Position numbers and translations under genes: made by a program. Shown piece after piece: positions 32,650-45,305 of a stretch of DNA of 64,000 nucleotides. How positions within the stretch are numbered: the stretch's first letter is position 1; every line of letters starts with the position of its first letter. Under the pieces are notes generated by a model that saw nothing but the letters and a program-made list of their open reading frames with translations, ran no database searches and was not told the origin of the DNA. The stretch spans positions 124,001 through 188,000 of the forward strand of contig WNNJ02002846.1 of the NCBI GenBank assembly GCA_012934845.2, given 5' to 3'. This DNA is from Pomphorhynchus laevis (lineage: Eukaryota; Acanthocephala; Palaeacanthocephala; Echinorhynchida; Pomphorhynchidae).

Positions 32650-33110
32650 TAAAGAGTGCGTTAACCTCCCGATTTCGCAAAACAAGCCGTGTTTCCTCGT
32701 TGCACCGCTTCACTAACTCGCTGCATAAGGAAAATCATTGCCCGTTTATTTCCGGTTGACCGAGCAAACCGACGGGTTCCAGTCTACATGGAATTTCTGC
32801 GGAGGCTAGCACCATTATCACAATTTCATTAACCGCTGAATGCCGTACATTTGCGCCTTTTGTTTTGTTCGGGTCTAGAATATGGGCGTTGTTTTCCGGA
32901 TTGCTGCTCCGTATATGCATCGATGAAGTTGAGCACAATGAACACCAAGTCTGAGTGCAGCGACGGTGGACAATGATTGATCGTCAAGCTGGGTGCCAAC
33001 GGAGGCTATTGGTAATGCTTTGAGGAAAGCCCCGACCATTTTAAGCGGTAACAATGAGTCATGCACCAGATTAGGGATTAGTTGCTTGTCGACAAGCTTT
33101 TAGTGACACG
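32650..33110 (-). mobile_element. Family C LINE, C-terminal part with nuclease-like region
   Basis: Minus-strand frames give LLPLKMVGAFLKALPIASVGTQLDDQSL, VAALRLGVHCAQLHRC (33,066-32,920) and then DPNKTKGANVRHSAVNEIVI, VLASAEIPCRLEPVGLLGQP (32,880-32,740). This order (GxQLDxxSLR..., LRLG, then RHxAxNxI...A.xPxxLEPxG) is what precedes and begins the PD-(D/E)XK endonuclease in a widespread RT family of invertebrates. The catalytic PDG...D part would follow at the worn lower end. It is separated from the rest of its element by a family A insertion (33,140-34,020). Confidence 0.6.
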
Positions 33111-33139
33111 CATCATAAGTCCTCATCCATTGTTCTTAA

Positions 33140-34020
33140 TAATACAATGATTTATTTAGCGTGGCAAATGCGTGCAAAATGCACGCTTACATGACCACTA
33201 ACAAAAAAAGAACATCAAAAATCACAGGTAATTAGTTAATTGTTGAAAAAGAATTGGATTTGGCGTTTGAAACACTGCATAGATGTTGATTGGCGGATAT
33301 GAATATGCAGTTGATTTCACAAGAGAGGAGCAGCCACAACGAAGGAGCGGAAGCCAAAAGAGGTAGAGTAGTTTTGGACATGTAAAAGAAGCGAATTACG
33401 GGAACGCAAAGCACAATACACAGTATGAGAATTGTCGAGAAAGGGAAGGTTGAGAAATGAAGGGGTATGAGAAGTTATAAGGCGAAAAGCAATGATAAGA
33501 AGACGAATTTGAACAAGACAATAAATGGTAGGGCAATCAAGAGAAACAAGATAGTGGGATGTATGATCAAAACGACGAAGACGGAGGAGAACTCGGACGG
33601 CAGCGTTGATGATGCGTTGTAAAGGAAGAAGAGTGGATTTAGGTGAGTTAGAAAATAGACTAAGACAGTAATAAAGTCTTGAGAAAATAAGAGAAGACAT
33701 GAGAGTCATACAAGAAGGGAAATCGATCAATCTACGAACTTGACGGAGATTGCGGAGTATCAAGGTAGATGAGCGTACTTTATCACTAACGAAAGGTTTA
33801 AGTGAAAGTCGGTTGTCGAAATAGAAGCCTAGGAAAACGAGATTATCAACGATAGGAAGAATTGTAGAATTTAATGATACGGAGGGAGGTTCGAAGCCGA
33901 TGCGTTGAGGTAGGATCCACATAATTTTAGATTTATCAGGATTCAGAGAATGTCGAAGGGAAGAAAGATGATTGGAAATTGAGACAAGACAGCTGAAAAC
34001 AGAAACACTAAGATCATGAC
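33140..34020 (-). mobile_element. Family A LINE, truncated copy inside family C
   Basis: The 3' hairpin GCGTGC-AAAAT-GCACGC (33,170-33,186) is intact. The open frame 33,922-33,317 (201 residues) has FLGFYFDNRLSLKPFVSDKV, RSSTLILRNLRQVRRLIDF and CLSLFSNSPKSTLLPLQRI. This is the post-RT C-terminal domain, about 60-65% alike to copies A and B, so a different subfamily. Truncated near 34,015. Confidence 0.85.
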
Positions 34021-35950
34021 ACTAAGATCACTTAAAGGATTGGCTCATATGGGATGATTGCTTGAAATTTAGCATGCCACTGGCCTGTCATTTTTTCAAT
34101 ATCTGGGTCTAGTAAGAGTGGATGGAGTGACGGGCAGTTTCCTAACATCCCCTTGGTTAGCTCTTTCGTTAAGCATATAGAAGAGCCTTAAGTAAGTATT
34201 GCGACTTCCAACGCTTGTCGGACATCAAGACCTTCGATTCTGATCGTTAAGATAGTCTGCCGCTACGCATTATCGGGAAGCGACACATTCAGCACTGTGC
34301 TCAGTAGACGGCGGACTTCTGCATAGAATGAGTGTAGTTCCTTGCTCCCAAAGCAGGGAGAGCATTGAAGGAGGAAACCTATTTTCGAAAGGCCGAGCTA
34401 GCTTCGCAGAAGTAGGGAAGCGTCATTTGAACTTAATTCGATGATCCTTTCTTTTGCGTTAGGAAGCTCGTTTACGACTTTACCCAGAGATCAATCAATA
34501 TGAGCTTGGCCTCCTAGAGGAGCTCCCAATAGCGTAGCGTCTAGACGTAAACTGTCTGGCACCCTATTAGTTGGCATATGATTACTCGGCTGAGTTCTAG
34601 GCTGACTGTGATTACTTCACATTATTTTGAATTTAGCTCCAATCCGATTTCCAACCTCGCTGCCTTAATTTTCAGATGTCTGAGAGGATGGTGGTTGTAG
34701 TACAGCCCTAAACGCAGTCATCCAAGTATCAAATATTGATACAATACTCCAGACTGTGTGCTAGTGCGTTAACTGCCAGGCAGAAAAGTACTGCGCCCAG
34801 TAGATCACCCTGCTGAATACCTTTGCTGAATATAATGTGCTCACTACCAAATAAAAGAATACTCGATAGTCGGAGCATAAGTTAACTAATGGTACGATGT
34901 GACTAATATGGCGAGCGACATTAAGCAAGACTGAGTCTCTGCTCACGCAACTGAAGGCGTTACAAAAATGCAGTTGAACCATTGATTTGTTCCAGGTTGC
35001 TATCCCGCATAGAAACGTTCGTTAGGCATGTACTGCTGCCTCGACACCGCATCGTTCGCCAACGCCTAACTGAACATGAATACGTTGATCGACAAGCAAC
35101 TCGGTAGAGAGCTGTCTTGTGAGCTTGGCGGCTTACGAATGGTAAATCTTACTGCAATCGGTTGGATGCCACCGTCTTTTTTGAGAAGGCGAGTGGCCTT
35201 CATCCATAACAAATTTTGGCACCATTCCGCGCAGGATAGTCGAAATCAAGTTCGCCAATACCTTGGCAAGATGTATCGCAGGCGCACCCGCAGAATGCTT
35301 CAGACAGTCTCGTAGGTGCATAGGATTCCGGTCATCTGAGCCTGCTGCTGAAGATGGCGGGAAGGGTTGTATTGTTGATGTTATGGACGCGGCAGTAACA
35401 TTTATACTGCACTCGGGATGTACATTTTAATATTGCCTATATGTTGTAAGACGTCGAGGAGGATGCTTCGCCCTCAGTGCAGATGTAGTGATTTTGTAGT
35501 TTTGCAGCAGTGTAGCGTCTCTGCATACCATTCGAACTGCCCCACGAATGTCACCGTATTTTATTTTTTTCCGATACATTTCGACGTAGCTGATCTTCAG
35601 GAGTTTTATCAGATAACAACGTCTTTGTGGTTGATTATCCTCCTGGTCTTCAAACGGGTGCTGATATCTGCCACAAGCGTCGCGAATTTGCCCAGCAATA
35701 GATCCAGTTGACGGAGAGTTCTGAATCTTCTTGGGCACACGGAGCGCGGATTTTGGGAAATAAAGTAGAGTCCACCAGTCCGACTCATCCGACGGCAGCG
35801 CTACAACTGCACATTAACTCAGAGAGCTTCGCATCTACAGCTGGCCTGGCCTCTCGTTCAATTACGCATTACTTCACGCCCATGGTCCGCCAGAAACTTC
35901 GTGCACATTGATTGCTTAGATCTATAGTTGGTGCTGCCTGCAACCATACA
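34021..35950 (-). mobile_element. Family C LINE, N-terminal and RT part (copy 2)
   Basis: The minus strand reads in order: VEMYRKKIKYGDIRGAVRMV then LRAKHPPRR (35,590-35,450; the conserved 'GDIRGAVRLL...L..KHPP' lead-in of this family), LRDCLKHSAGAPAIHLAKVL (35,310-35,250), QLGVGERCGVEAAVHA (about 35,060), VQLHFCNAFSCVSRDSVLLNVARHI (34,982-34,900, RT block with the NAF motif) and KGIQQGDLLGAVLF (about 34,830-34,790). Many frame changes separate them. With 32,650-33,110 this forms one element split by the family A insertion. Confidence 0.65.
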
Positions 35951-35989
35951 GAATGATTAATAACAATCTCTTAGTCGGCATCAATGGCG

Positions 35990-36390
35990 GGCAGTATTAG
36001 TTGTACCGGCAACTCGGTCATTTATTGCAGCGACTGGGATCGCGTTAGTTGCAGCGCGAGCCGGACTTGAGTTGCACCGGTAGGTCGGTAGTTTATTGCA
36101 GCAGATGGGATGTCGTTAGTTGCAGCGGCAGTTTTATCGCTTATTGCAGTAGCAGTTCGGTCGTTGACTTCAGCGGCTGTATGGTCGTTTTTTGCAGCGG
36201 TAGTTCGATCGTGTTTATTGCGGCGGCAACTCGGTCGTTCACTACAGCGACCGGTAGGTCGTTAGTTGCAGCGGCAGCCCAGTCGTTCACTGCAGCGGAT
36301 GCGAGGTCGGTAGTTTCAAAGATCGAACTGTCGCTGCAATAAACGATCGAACTGCCGTTTGGTAGTTTATTGCAGCGGCAGTTCTGCTGT
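35990..36390. repeat. GC-rich minisatellite, about 22-24-bp units
   Basis: About sixteen imperfect units built on GGTCGTTTATTGCAGCGGCAGTT fill the segment. The last full block (about 36,318-36,355) is inverted (GATCGAACTG...CAATAAACGATCGAACTG), so both orientations are present. Open frames here on both strands are by-products of the repeat. Confidence 0.8.
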
Positions 36391-36399
36391 AAGTTTGTA

Positions 36400-38987
36400 T
36401 ATTGCATGACTTTTCTCTCTTAGTTTTTCAAGTCATAATATTCTGTTGATTTGTATATTGTAAATTTAATATTTTGATAATGTTTTGTTGACTTATACTT
36501 ATCCATTATAAGAAATAGAAAACATTAATTAAACTTGCTTGAAAATTAGCAGAAAAATAATTCAAGAATACACAGTTTCAGTATTTCTGGCAGAGGTCAT
36601 ATTATCGGAAAAACAAAGTCCACAAGTCAATAATAACTTGTCAGTAGAACAAATCACATAAGATATCTGACTTAATATATCCTAATTATAGTATATCTTA
36701 AGATTAAGATATTTATATTTTTACATTTATGTATGCTATAATAAAGTAGCCTAAGTTAAGAGATCTGATCTATAGTCGACGAATCTCTCTAGTGATAGTC
36801 AGATTTTGACGGATCTTGCTTAATTTTTTACTTGATCTTTTTTCCATACAAAGTAGACCCTAGACAATGTTTTAAGTAGTTTTAAAAGTTTGTGTTTATT
36901 GAGGATAAAAATAAAATTGGTAAACATAGTATTTATTATACTCTGTTGATCTACTGAAATATAAAAAGTATTCAAATTTATGAATCAGATGCTAAACTAT
37001 TTACAATAATTGTTTTCTGAGTATCAAATATTACAGTTTTAGACATTGAAAATTGAAATTAGAAATTTTAATTTTGGTCTAGTGTGCGAAGGAAACAAAT
37101 TAGACTTTTTAATTTGAATATTTTTTTTTCGAAAATTTAATGTTTATATGAAAAACTTTACGTTGTTGATTTTTGTCTCAAGTTTTATTATATTTCATAA
37201 TATTCTTACAAGATACCCACAGTGAATATTCCGATTTTTGAACATTTTTCGTAATCTTCGTTGAATGTGCGAAGATATTGAATTAGAATTACGATATTGT
37301 TCAAATTTGAAAATTTTACACTATATAATACAGAATCACAATCGTTTGGTTAATTTATAATTAAATATATTTTAATTGAACATATTTATATGTTTCTTAC
37401 TGTTTCAAATTAAATAGGGGCATGTAAAATTTAAATATTTATAATATTGCATGTAAAATTATGAAAATATGATTTTCGTAAATTATATTATATTGACGAT
37501 CGCAAATTGTATTTATTATTCTAACAATGGTGTATCATTTTCGGCCTATTCTACGCAGTGATATCTCAAAATTAAGAAGTCTACATACAAAATATCTTGT
37601 AATAATAATTATATTGAAGACATTAGTGTAACCAGTGCATTTAAGTATTATATTCAAACCATTTCACTCCCTTATTGCCATATACTCTATTTTAATAAAC
37701 TACTGCAATCGAATGCTAGAGTGTTCTAACTTATTGTCTCTGCACATTGGACATCGAATAAAAATTATTTCTAAAACCGGAATTTCTGATACACTTCTAT
37801 ATTATCAGAAGAATAATTAATCGTAGCGATTAATCGTAGCGGTTCAGCGAGGCAATGGCGGTTGTATACTCGAGTGCCTAAGTGATCAATTGGTTACCGA
37901 TTTTTTTGAAGGATGAAATTGTCCCAGTATTGAAGACTACAATCATATAATTATATAATTAAAACACATTTCAAAAAATATTGTAGGGTAATCGAAATTA
38001 ATACTGGTATAAAACACTATTTCCATATTAATAGAATAGATATTTTTTCATATCAAAAATATATATATATTTGCCATATACTTTCAATACAAAAAAGTTC
38101 CTTAACATTAATATTGAACATGAAATAATTTCCAATTAGTGTTTATTTATGAAATTCCATATAAAATATGTTGTGATTCATAGAAACGTCTATATCACAG
38201 AAACCTTTAAAGTTTCTGTAATTCCAACAAATTATCTTTGGAAGACAGAAAATCGATGTTGATGTTTTAAAACCTGGATTTTCGACACATTATGCGATCA
38301 GCTTTTTATCAATATTAAAAGTTTCAATCAAATTTTTAGATTAAAATGTGTTGAACCATTTTTTTTGGAATTTTGGGGCAGGATCAATAAAACACTTATT
38401 TTTATATTTCGCTTGCCACCGCGAATGTTATCGACTAAAACTTATAAGGATGCAATTTATTGCACTACAATTTAATAATTATATTATTAAATATAAATTA
38501 TATTAATTTATATCAATTAATTTATATTAATTAAATATATTAATTAAATATATTAATTTTAATATAAATTACAATCATAAACAAAACGCATAATTTTTTT
38601 CCGAAATTGTTCATTTTATATTCAATTGTACACAATCGACGCCGTTCTATTGTTGCATCGAGCTCGTATCGTGAATGTTTAATTTGACGACTTTGAAGAA
38701 ATGAACAATCGAATTCCTGAGCACTAGAAACTTATTTTTATGGTTTTGTTCTTTATATAGTTTTAGATTTATCAATATTTTAGTGATATTTTTTAGATAA
38801 AATGTTGGGATTTTAATATAAACCCTTGAAAATAATACATAATTAATATTTTACTAACGATTGATCTAAGAATCTACATTTTGATTGAAATTATTAATAC
38901 ATTTCATTCAAAGACTTATTTGTTCAGATTTATAATGTATGTATAATCTGAACTTAGCATTTTATTAGTAACTTGTGTATTAACATA
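36400..38987. other. AT-rich DNA upstream of HPF1
   Basis: No exon could be placed with confidence, although the first exon of HPF1 with its start codon should lie here. At about 38,380-38,430 the minus strand carries a worn copy of the repeat GGCAAGCGAAATAT...TTGATCCTGC that is better preserved at 46,262 and 61,735. Confidence 0.4.
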
Positions 38988-41900
38988 GCTCGTATTTAAC
39001 AATATATCAGATGGTACCAGATTAGGCACAGGTAAGAGTGAAATTTTCCTATTTGGTAATTGTATTGATTTAATTTTAGATTTTCTTCGAGCTAGAGTCA
39101 AGGACACATATGGTCCTATTGAAATGCCTGATGACTTCTACCAAATGTGGACGTTTTGTTCATCTATTAAGCCAGAAAATCCAAAAGGTTGTAACAAACT
39201 TTTTATGATATAAGTTCAAAAGGATCATACAAAAACATTGTACATAATCAATAAAACATGTTTTTAAGAAAAATAGTGCAATGAAACTTGGACTATTTAT
39301 TTTATTAAATTATCTTTACTTTTAATCTCAATATTTTTAAATTTGCTCTATAATTTAATTACTTAATAATTTAGCTAATCTAATTTATTATAAATACTTA
39401 ATTAAATTATAATTTTAAGAGATGAGTGGAATGTAGCAAGGCGTAAGGGGCAAACAAAAAATGAGTGGTTTCATTAAATATGTATGAAGAACTGTGAGTT
39501 GGATAAGATGTTGAGGATATGTATTTTTTAAATTATTGTGAAGGATCCATTGTGCAGGAGCGTGGACGCTGTTTAAAGAGTGTAAGCAACGAGGAAGAAG
39601 GGACGTATGCTGGCAAAGAATTCAAGGCAAAGTGGAGCAGTGACAATAAAAGTGTGGAGGCCATAGTTAGTTGAGTGCGGAAGGACGTGGCGAAGTAGAA
39701 AATTACTTGATCACAGAGCCAAGAGGGCAGAACGCGAATCATCAAGATAATCAAGGTTTAAGTAGGATGGTGAGTGAGAAAATTTAAGACAACAGGTGAC
39801 AATACGCAATCGAAATTCAACACGAAGGTTAATTAGGGGCCAAGATAGGACTGAAAGTTTATATGAGATATTGTCGAAGCGGCAAAGGCGCGAGATGACA
39901 CGAGCAGCAAAGTTTATGATACGCCGGAGAAGTAAAAGTGCGAAATTGGAATAGTGCAAGACGATGATTGGTGATTTACATGGATAGAGGAGATGATCGT
40001 AGTGATTTTTGACTGAAAATAATAGGAGTCCTCGTGGACATCGATGGAGGGAACATCAGAGGTGCTAGCAAGAATAAAATTTAGTGCTTTCCAATTATAC
40101 TTTTGATATGGCGATGATGCAATCTGGTTTTGCTAAAAAAGTTTACATTTACCACGTAGAAGAGAGTGATGGGAGCGTTGAGGATTTAAGTAATGAGCAT
40201 GATTACCTGAGATAGAAGTTTGACCACGTTTGAGAAACGAAGTAAGACTCTAAAAGTATGACGTAGAATGTGCTTAGAAATTTTAGTCAGAGTCGAACCA
40301 GTGGGACTCGAGCAACGTTTTGGAATTCGGGACTGGCGAGGTAAAATAGAATCGAGGTTGCTAGAGAGCCTTTTGGTGAACAGTGTGGATATACTATCTG
40401 CTGTCAAAAATGTTGCAGAATGGGACAAGAAATAAGAGTCAAGGATAGCGAAACGCAGAAGGGGAATGTTGCCTTAGTCGACTTAAAGTTGGAGAGATGG
40501 GAACGAGTGCACGGATAGTGATATAATTCATACAATTATAATATAAATATAATTCATATAATAATAATCATATGAAATAATTGTATACAGTAATTTTAAA
40601 AATAATTAAATTCTCTATATGAAATACAATAAAAATTATTATAATAAACAAATTTTTTTTAAATAAAGTTTGTTTAGTTTAAAAAATATTTATTTTATTT
40701 TTTGTTTATTACTCTGCAATCATTTGTTTAAAAATGATTGCAGAATTCACGGTTAAATCGTGTAACAAAAGCATTTAATTTTGAGATATTGTATTTTTGC
40801 ACTTTGTGCCCCATGTTGCTTACATATCCCATCTGCATACTTACATTACATTTTTAAATTTAATGTTTTTGCTAACCTTTCTTCTCATTCAGGTGCACTT
40901 CTCAGCTTCGCTGGTATTGAATTATGCGGTCCTTACGATTGTATAGCCAATCATATTGAAAATACACAACTACATTGCCGATATTATTTCGATCCGCCAG
41001 AATTTATGACAGTCATGCGTTCTGAAGACTTCCATGTGGGTTATGTGCGGTAAGCAAACGCTTTTTACAATTCAGCTTAATATTAATATATTTATATTTG
41101 ACTTAGAGATACTCCGCTTAGCATGCCTTGGTGTGTCGCGATGAATAACGAAACCCGATCGTTTGAGTTTAAAAAGGTCGGAAATAATATGTTTGCAGCT
41201 TTGAGGTATTTAATTAGTAGACACGTTTTGTAATTTTTTTCTTTATCGACTATATTTTAATTCATAAACTTTTATTTAATAAAAATAACTATTTTGATTT
41301 AATGTTTCAAAATAATAAATTAAAGTTTGTTTTATTCGAAAAGTTCTTGTTAATAAAGTCAGTAAATATTTTATATTAGTTATTTATAAAATCAGTTTAA
41401 TGTTTAAAATTTTAATATTTAATATCAAATTCTATATGTAGTTAAATTAAATTTTATTTAAAATTTATGGTCTTAATTCATCTACAGTAATTTTAAATTT
41501 TAATTATAAATTTTTATGGTTTACTTTTTTCTAAATTAAATTTTATTTATTATTAATCTATTTTATTAGCAACTCTTTTTTTTGCATATGCTTAATAGTG
41601 AATTTGAAATTAATATATTTATAATATATTTATATTATATTTTATACAATTTTTCGCGTAGGGGTTTGTTGCTTGTGTTGCAACTGGAAGCATCGCGCCG
41701 ACATCGAGACCAGATAAATCAACTCATATGCAAAATTGTTCACTTTACAAAACAAAAGGGAATAAATTGCTTATCTCCTACAACAAAGACGATCCAACAT
41801 CACGAAGCTGCTGCATACGCAGTACCACTCAGCGGACTAGGAATGCAGCAAATCTCTGAAGAAGCGTCATTTCTAAATAACCGTGAGTGTTCAGTTTTAA

Positions 41901-44900
41901 AAATAATTAATAAATTAATTTATTAACTAATTTTTATAATATTTATCATTTTGCAAATTTATAGTAATAAGTTTATTCCAAAATATTATTATATTATTTT
42001 GATAACTCTTGTCGTCATCCTCGAAAATTCAAGTTTATTTTGTTTTTTTGTTAATATTTGATAAAAATTGTTATTCTTTATTTATTTTGAAAATTGACTA
42101 TTTTCGATTTTATGAGGATGATAACAGGATATATCGAAATGGATATTATTCGTTCCAATAATCTACAAAGTCATATAAATGGAATAAATAAATTTTTTTA
42201 ATATCACTTTAAAAAATAAAATTAAAAAAATATTTTTTATTGAAAATTTGTACATTCTATTTAAGAAGCAATTATTTTGTGATTAGTCGTTTTAAATTCA
42301 TCAAACTGCCTTTGAATTATATGATCAAGAATATATGTTCGATAGAAATAGAATAAAGTTCCTACATTTTAACTTTTAAACGTTTCAAATGTGTTATTAA
42401 ATGCCAATGATTTATTTAGTATTCAATTATTTGAATAATGCAAGTTTATCAATTATTCTTGAAAATTATTCCAAGCTATTCAAAATTATGTAGTTGATTT
42501 AAAATTATGTGATATTAATTATTCTTGATTGATTGATCCGTTTTCATGATTATTGCCTTTAAACTATATAACCAAGAATTAGTTTTGATTTAAATGCGAA
42601 ATGCTTAAATTTGTGACATTTGACCTTTTAAACGTTCCTAGGGATGGATATTAAATGCCAATTGTGATTTAGTAAAATTCTTCAGCTATGACACAAAATT
42701 ATTCATAATTGTATTTCATCTGTAGTACAGCGCTCTCTATTCGATTGCTCTAATATCCAAGCTGTGAATTTAAGCCATGAAAATTTTGATCTTTCGAGTA
42801 ATCAGTCAAAGATAAACGAATTTCTTTATAGGAAATTCTTTCGTGTAGTATAATAACTATGCAAATTTAGAAAGCACTTTTATATGTTTCTATTTAATCT
42901 TATAAGCGTTATTAATCTTTATTTAAATTTATTTGATTTAATCTATTTAATCTTTAAATTTTATTTTAAATTTAAATGTTTTTTAATTTAAATTTATTTT
43001 ACTAACATTTTCGAGAAATTGGCAAAAAATGATGAATTAATGCATTTTAAATATTATGGAATATTACATTTTTGTAGTATTTTGCTCATTTAATACTGGA
43101 ATATCACCCTTAATATGAAAAAACAATTTTAAAATATGCTTTTTAAATGTTCAGAGTCATCTTTTTTGGTTTCAATAAACCAAACGGTTTTAGGCGTGTA
43201 CGTTTGGCATGATAAAGGTACATGTTTTTAGACAAAAGGGCTAAGCAACTAATATAGTTGCATTTTGCATTTCAACTTCGCTAATTATTTACAAATAACT
43301 GCATTTGAGATTGGTGTATAAATGTCATCTTAGTTAACATAAGAATTAACTTATTTCGAAGACTTTTTGGATTTACTATTTACTACAAATATTATATTTA
43401 AGTTATTGAAAGTGTAACCAACATGTTAGGAATAATAAAATTATTGAAATTCCTTGATACTTGCTCCATTGAGAATATTCAAGTTTCAAGATTAAGACAG
43501 AATCATATTTTATGAATTGGGAAAGCTGTTTACCTACTAATAAACCTGATTTCGTATTTAATGTAAAATCGAAATTAACTCTTTTGATAAATAAAATACG
43601 ATATAAACAATTGCATTATTTTGATTTCGCAATTATTGTATTTCGTTATCCTTTGTCGTCAATATTTTTTAATTATTAGTTCGTTACTAATCTCTACAAC
43701 TTTCCTTTAATTTCTTTAGTCTTTTGTTTTTACATAGCGAGTATCAGACTATTTCCTATTTGTTGATCTTGTTTTGTTTTCACAATTCAAAGTATAGACA
43801 TAATTTTTAATGAAAAAATAAAATATATTTATTATAATAAATATATTTTATTATATTTTGTTATATCATCATTATATTTTCAATAAAATCATCAATATAA
43901 AGAAATTGATATACTTTATATTGATTAAGCGCGATTACTTTATAAATTATATAGTTTTATTTAATAAATTAATTTCCTAAAATGGTACCATTTTCTATCA
44001 ATTTTAAATTAAAAGATTCGAAATACAATATAAAGTTATATTTAATCTTACTGCATCTGTGAGCTGAAATTCTTTTGATTGTGCCACGATATTATCCTCA
44101 CAGTTATTCTGTTCCTATTCTTGATACAACAGTTCGCTACTAATCAGCCTAAGTGGTTCTCATCAGCTGTTGACCAACACCTACATTTCACGTTTCGACC
44201 CTCATTATCTGCTTAATCCGTACACTTGTGCTGATCGGATTCGAACTCAAAACGTCTGTATCGCGATTCAAATGTGTAGTTACACCAACTCACTGGAACA
44301 CCCTAGTAGATGTAACGTTTGAAGCGCGATCCAGACGACCTAAGTTCGATTCCGATCAGCACCAGTGTACGGAGTAAGCAAATAATAAGGGTCGAAACGT
44401 GAAATGTAGGTCTGGGTCAGCAGCTGATGTAATCCACTTGGGCTAATTTGTAGCGTCCTGTCGTATCAAGAATATGAAGAATTTCCGTGAGGATAATGTC
44501 ATGCCACAACCAGAATAAAATTATAAATTGAATATTTGATTAAATACTGATTTATTAATAGCATATTAAAATCAATATATTTCATGATACTAAACAAAAA
44601 GTGTGTAGATATTACAATTTAGCGAATAAGAATTCGAATTCACTGTTTTAATTAACAACGTTTTTTTTTCATTTTTTCTTATATTTCCCTAAATCTAATT
44701 GATTAGAATTGAATCGAATTGAATTGCTATAAAAGCAATTTATATTAAAAGCAATTTATATTAAATTGCTTTTATTTTAGAAAATGAAGTCGATTTACTT
44801 TCCTAAAAATTCAAAAATGTACTTGAAGATATACAAGTTTTTAAATATAATTTTGTTGAAACTCGATTGAACACTTATATGTCTAAAGAAACAATTTATT

Positions 44901-45305
44901 TCACTATCTCCTGTTTAATTAATAATTAATTTGCTGAATTGCATTTTTCGAAAATTCAAGGTCAAGCTCACTTTTTCAGGTGACCTTTCTGAAATCCTGC
45001 AGAAAGCTATTATTGATAAAGATTATGGGAAAGTCCAGCAGTACGAAATTCTGCTTAAGCGATGTGATGATAATCCAGCTCTGGCGCTTTATGTATCGTT
45101 ATGCATGTTCTCATTCGGATTACCGTGTCTTCACCGAATAATTGAAAAGATGGGATGTTGGGCATACGACGTTCTTGGTATTCCGGACTATGGGGAAACA
45201 CTTGCACTCCATTTGCACGACAGGCGGAAAGCAAATGCAGTCGTGAGAAGGATTATGCGATCAAATAGGCTAGTTAAAAAGCACTGTATACCTCCATCTT
45301 TGTAA
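38988..45305 (+). CDS. HPF1: Histone PARylation factor 1, 5'-incomplete, spliced
   Basis: HPF1 joins PARP1/2 at DNA breaks and directs ADP-ribosylation to serine. Exons: probable 38,988-39,031, then 39,080-39,187, 40,893-41,049, 41,107-41,205, 41,662-41,882 and 44,980-45,305 (stop). All introns are GT-AG and the phases agree at every join. Matches to human HPF1 (recalled) are MPDDFYQMWTFC (human LPEDFYHFWKFC), GIELCGPYDCIANH (LQLVGPYDILAGK), YYFDPPEFMTVM (FYYDPPEFQTII), HVGYVRDTP (HMGYFRDSP), GNNMFAA (GDNVFAA), TKTI...VP and an AYDVL/AYNLL C-terminal helix. About 317 residues are seen; human has 346. The start codon exon was not found. The aligned positions of human Tyr238-Arg239 and Asp283-Glu284 are changed (Met-Gln and Cys-Asp). 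Introns contain a LINE fragment and two SINEs. Confidence 0.85.
39420..40500 (-). mobile_element. Diverged family A-like LINE fragment in HPF1 intron
   Basis: Minus-strand traces are FALLLLRRIINFAARVISRLCRF, LSWPLINLRVEFRLRIVTCC, PSYLNLDYLDDSRSALLAL (39,959-39,711), and upstream FTKRLSSNLDSILPRQSRIP (40,390-40,310) from the ORF2 linker. The order fits an L2/CR1-type ORF2 with the RT core deleted. A related fragment is at 60,545-60,740. It lies antisense to HPF1 inside the 39,188-40,892 intron. Confidence 0.7.
41883..44979 (+). other. Last HPF1 intron, mostly plain AT-rich DNA
   Basis: Bounded by CC|GTGAGT and TTTTTCAG|GT. Apart from the SINE pair at 44,075-44,520, it contains a roughly 150-bp diverged duplication (around 42,290-42,420 and 42,530-42,670, both with TTAAACGTT and ATTAAATGCCAAT blocks). 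No further exon was seen. Confidence 0.55.
44075..44520. repeat. Inverted pair of SINE copies in HPF1 intron
   Basis: The left copy (about 44,075-44,280) is minus strand and the right copy (about 44,290-44,520) plus strand. The right copy has a good B box (GTTCGATTCC, about 44,344-44,353), then GGGTC-GAAAC (44,389-44,398), ATGTAGGTCTGGGTCAGCAG, CTGATG and a 3' part ending in GTCGTATCAAGAATATG...ATAATGTCATGCCAC. The left copy ends with the complement of the same sequence. The arms would let the intron fold into a long imperfect hairpin. Confidence 0.7.

Noticed and set aside
34021-35950. Host gene with conserved GDIRGAVR motif
   Set aside because: The motif is followed in order by RT blocks on the same strand, so it belongs to a retrotransposon.
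36049-36407. Open frames on both strands (97 and 88 codons)
   Set aside because: They are products of the GC-rich minisatellite, open in opposite directions with the same low-complexity pattern.
44340-44356. Possible tRNA gene (good B box)
   Set aside because: No A box, acceptor stem or anticodon arm could be placed. It is better read as the head of a SINE.
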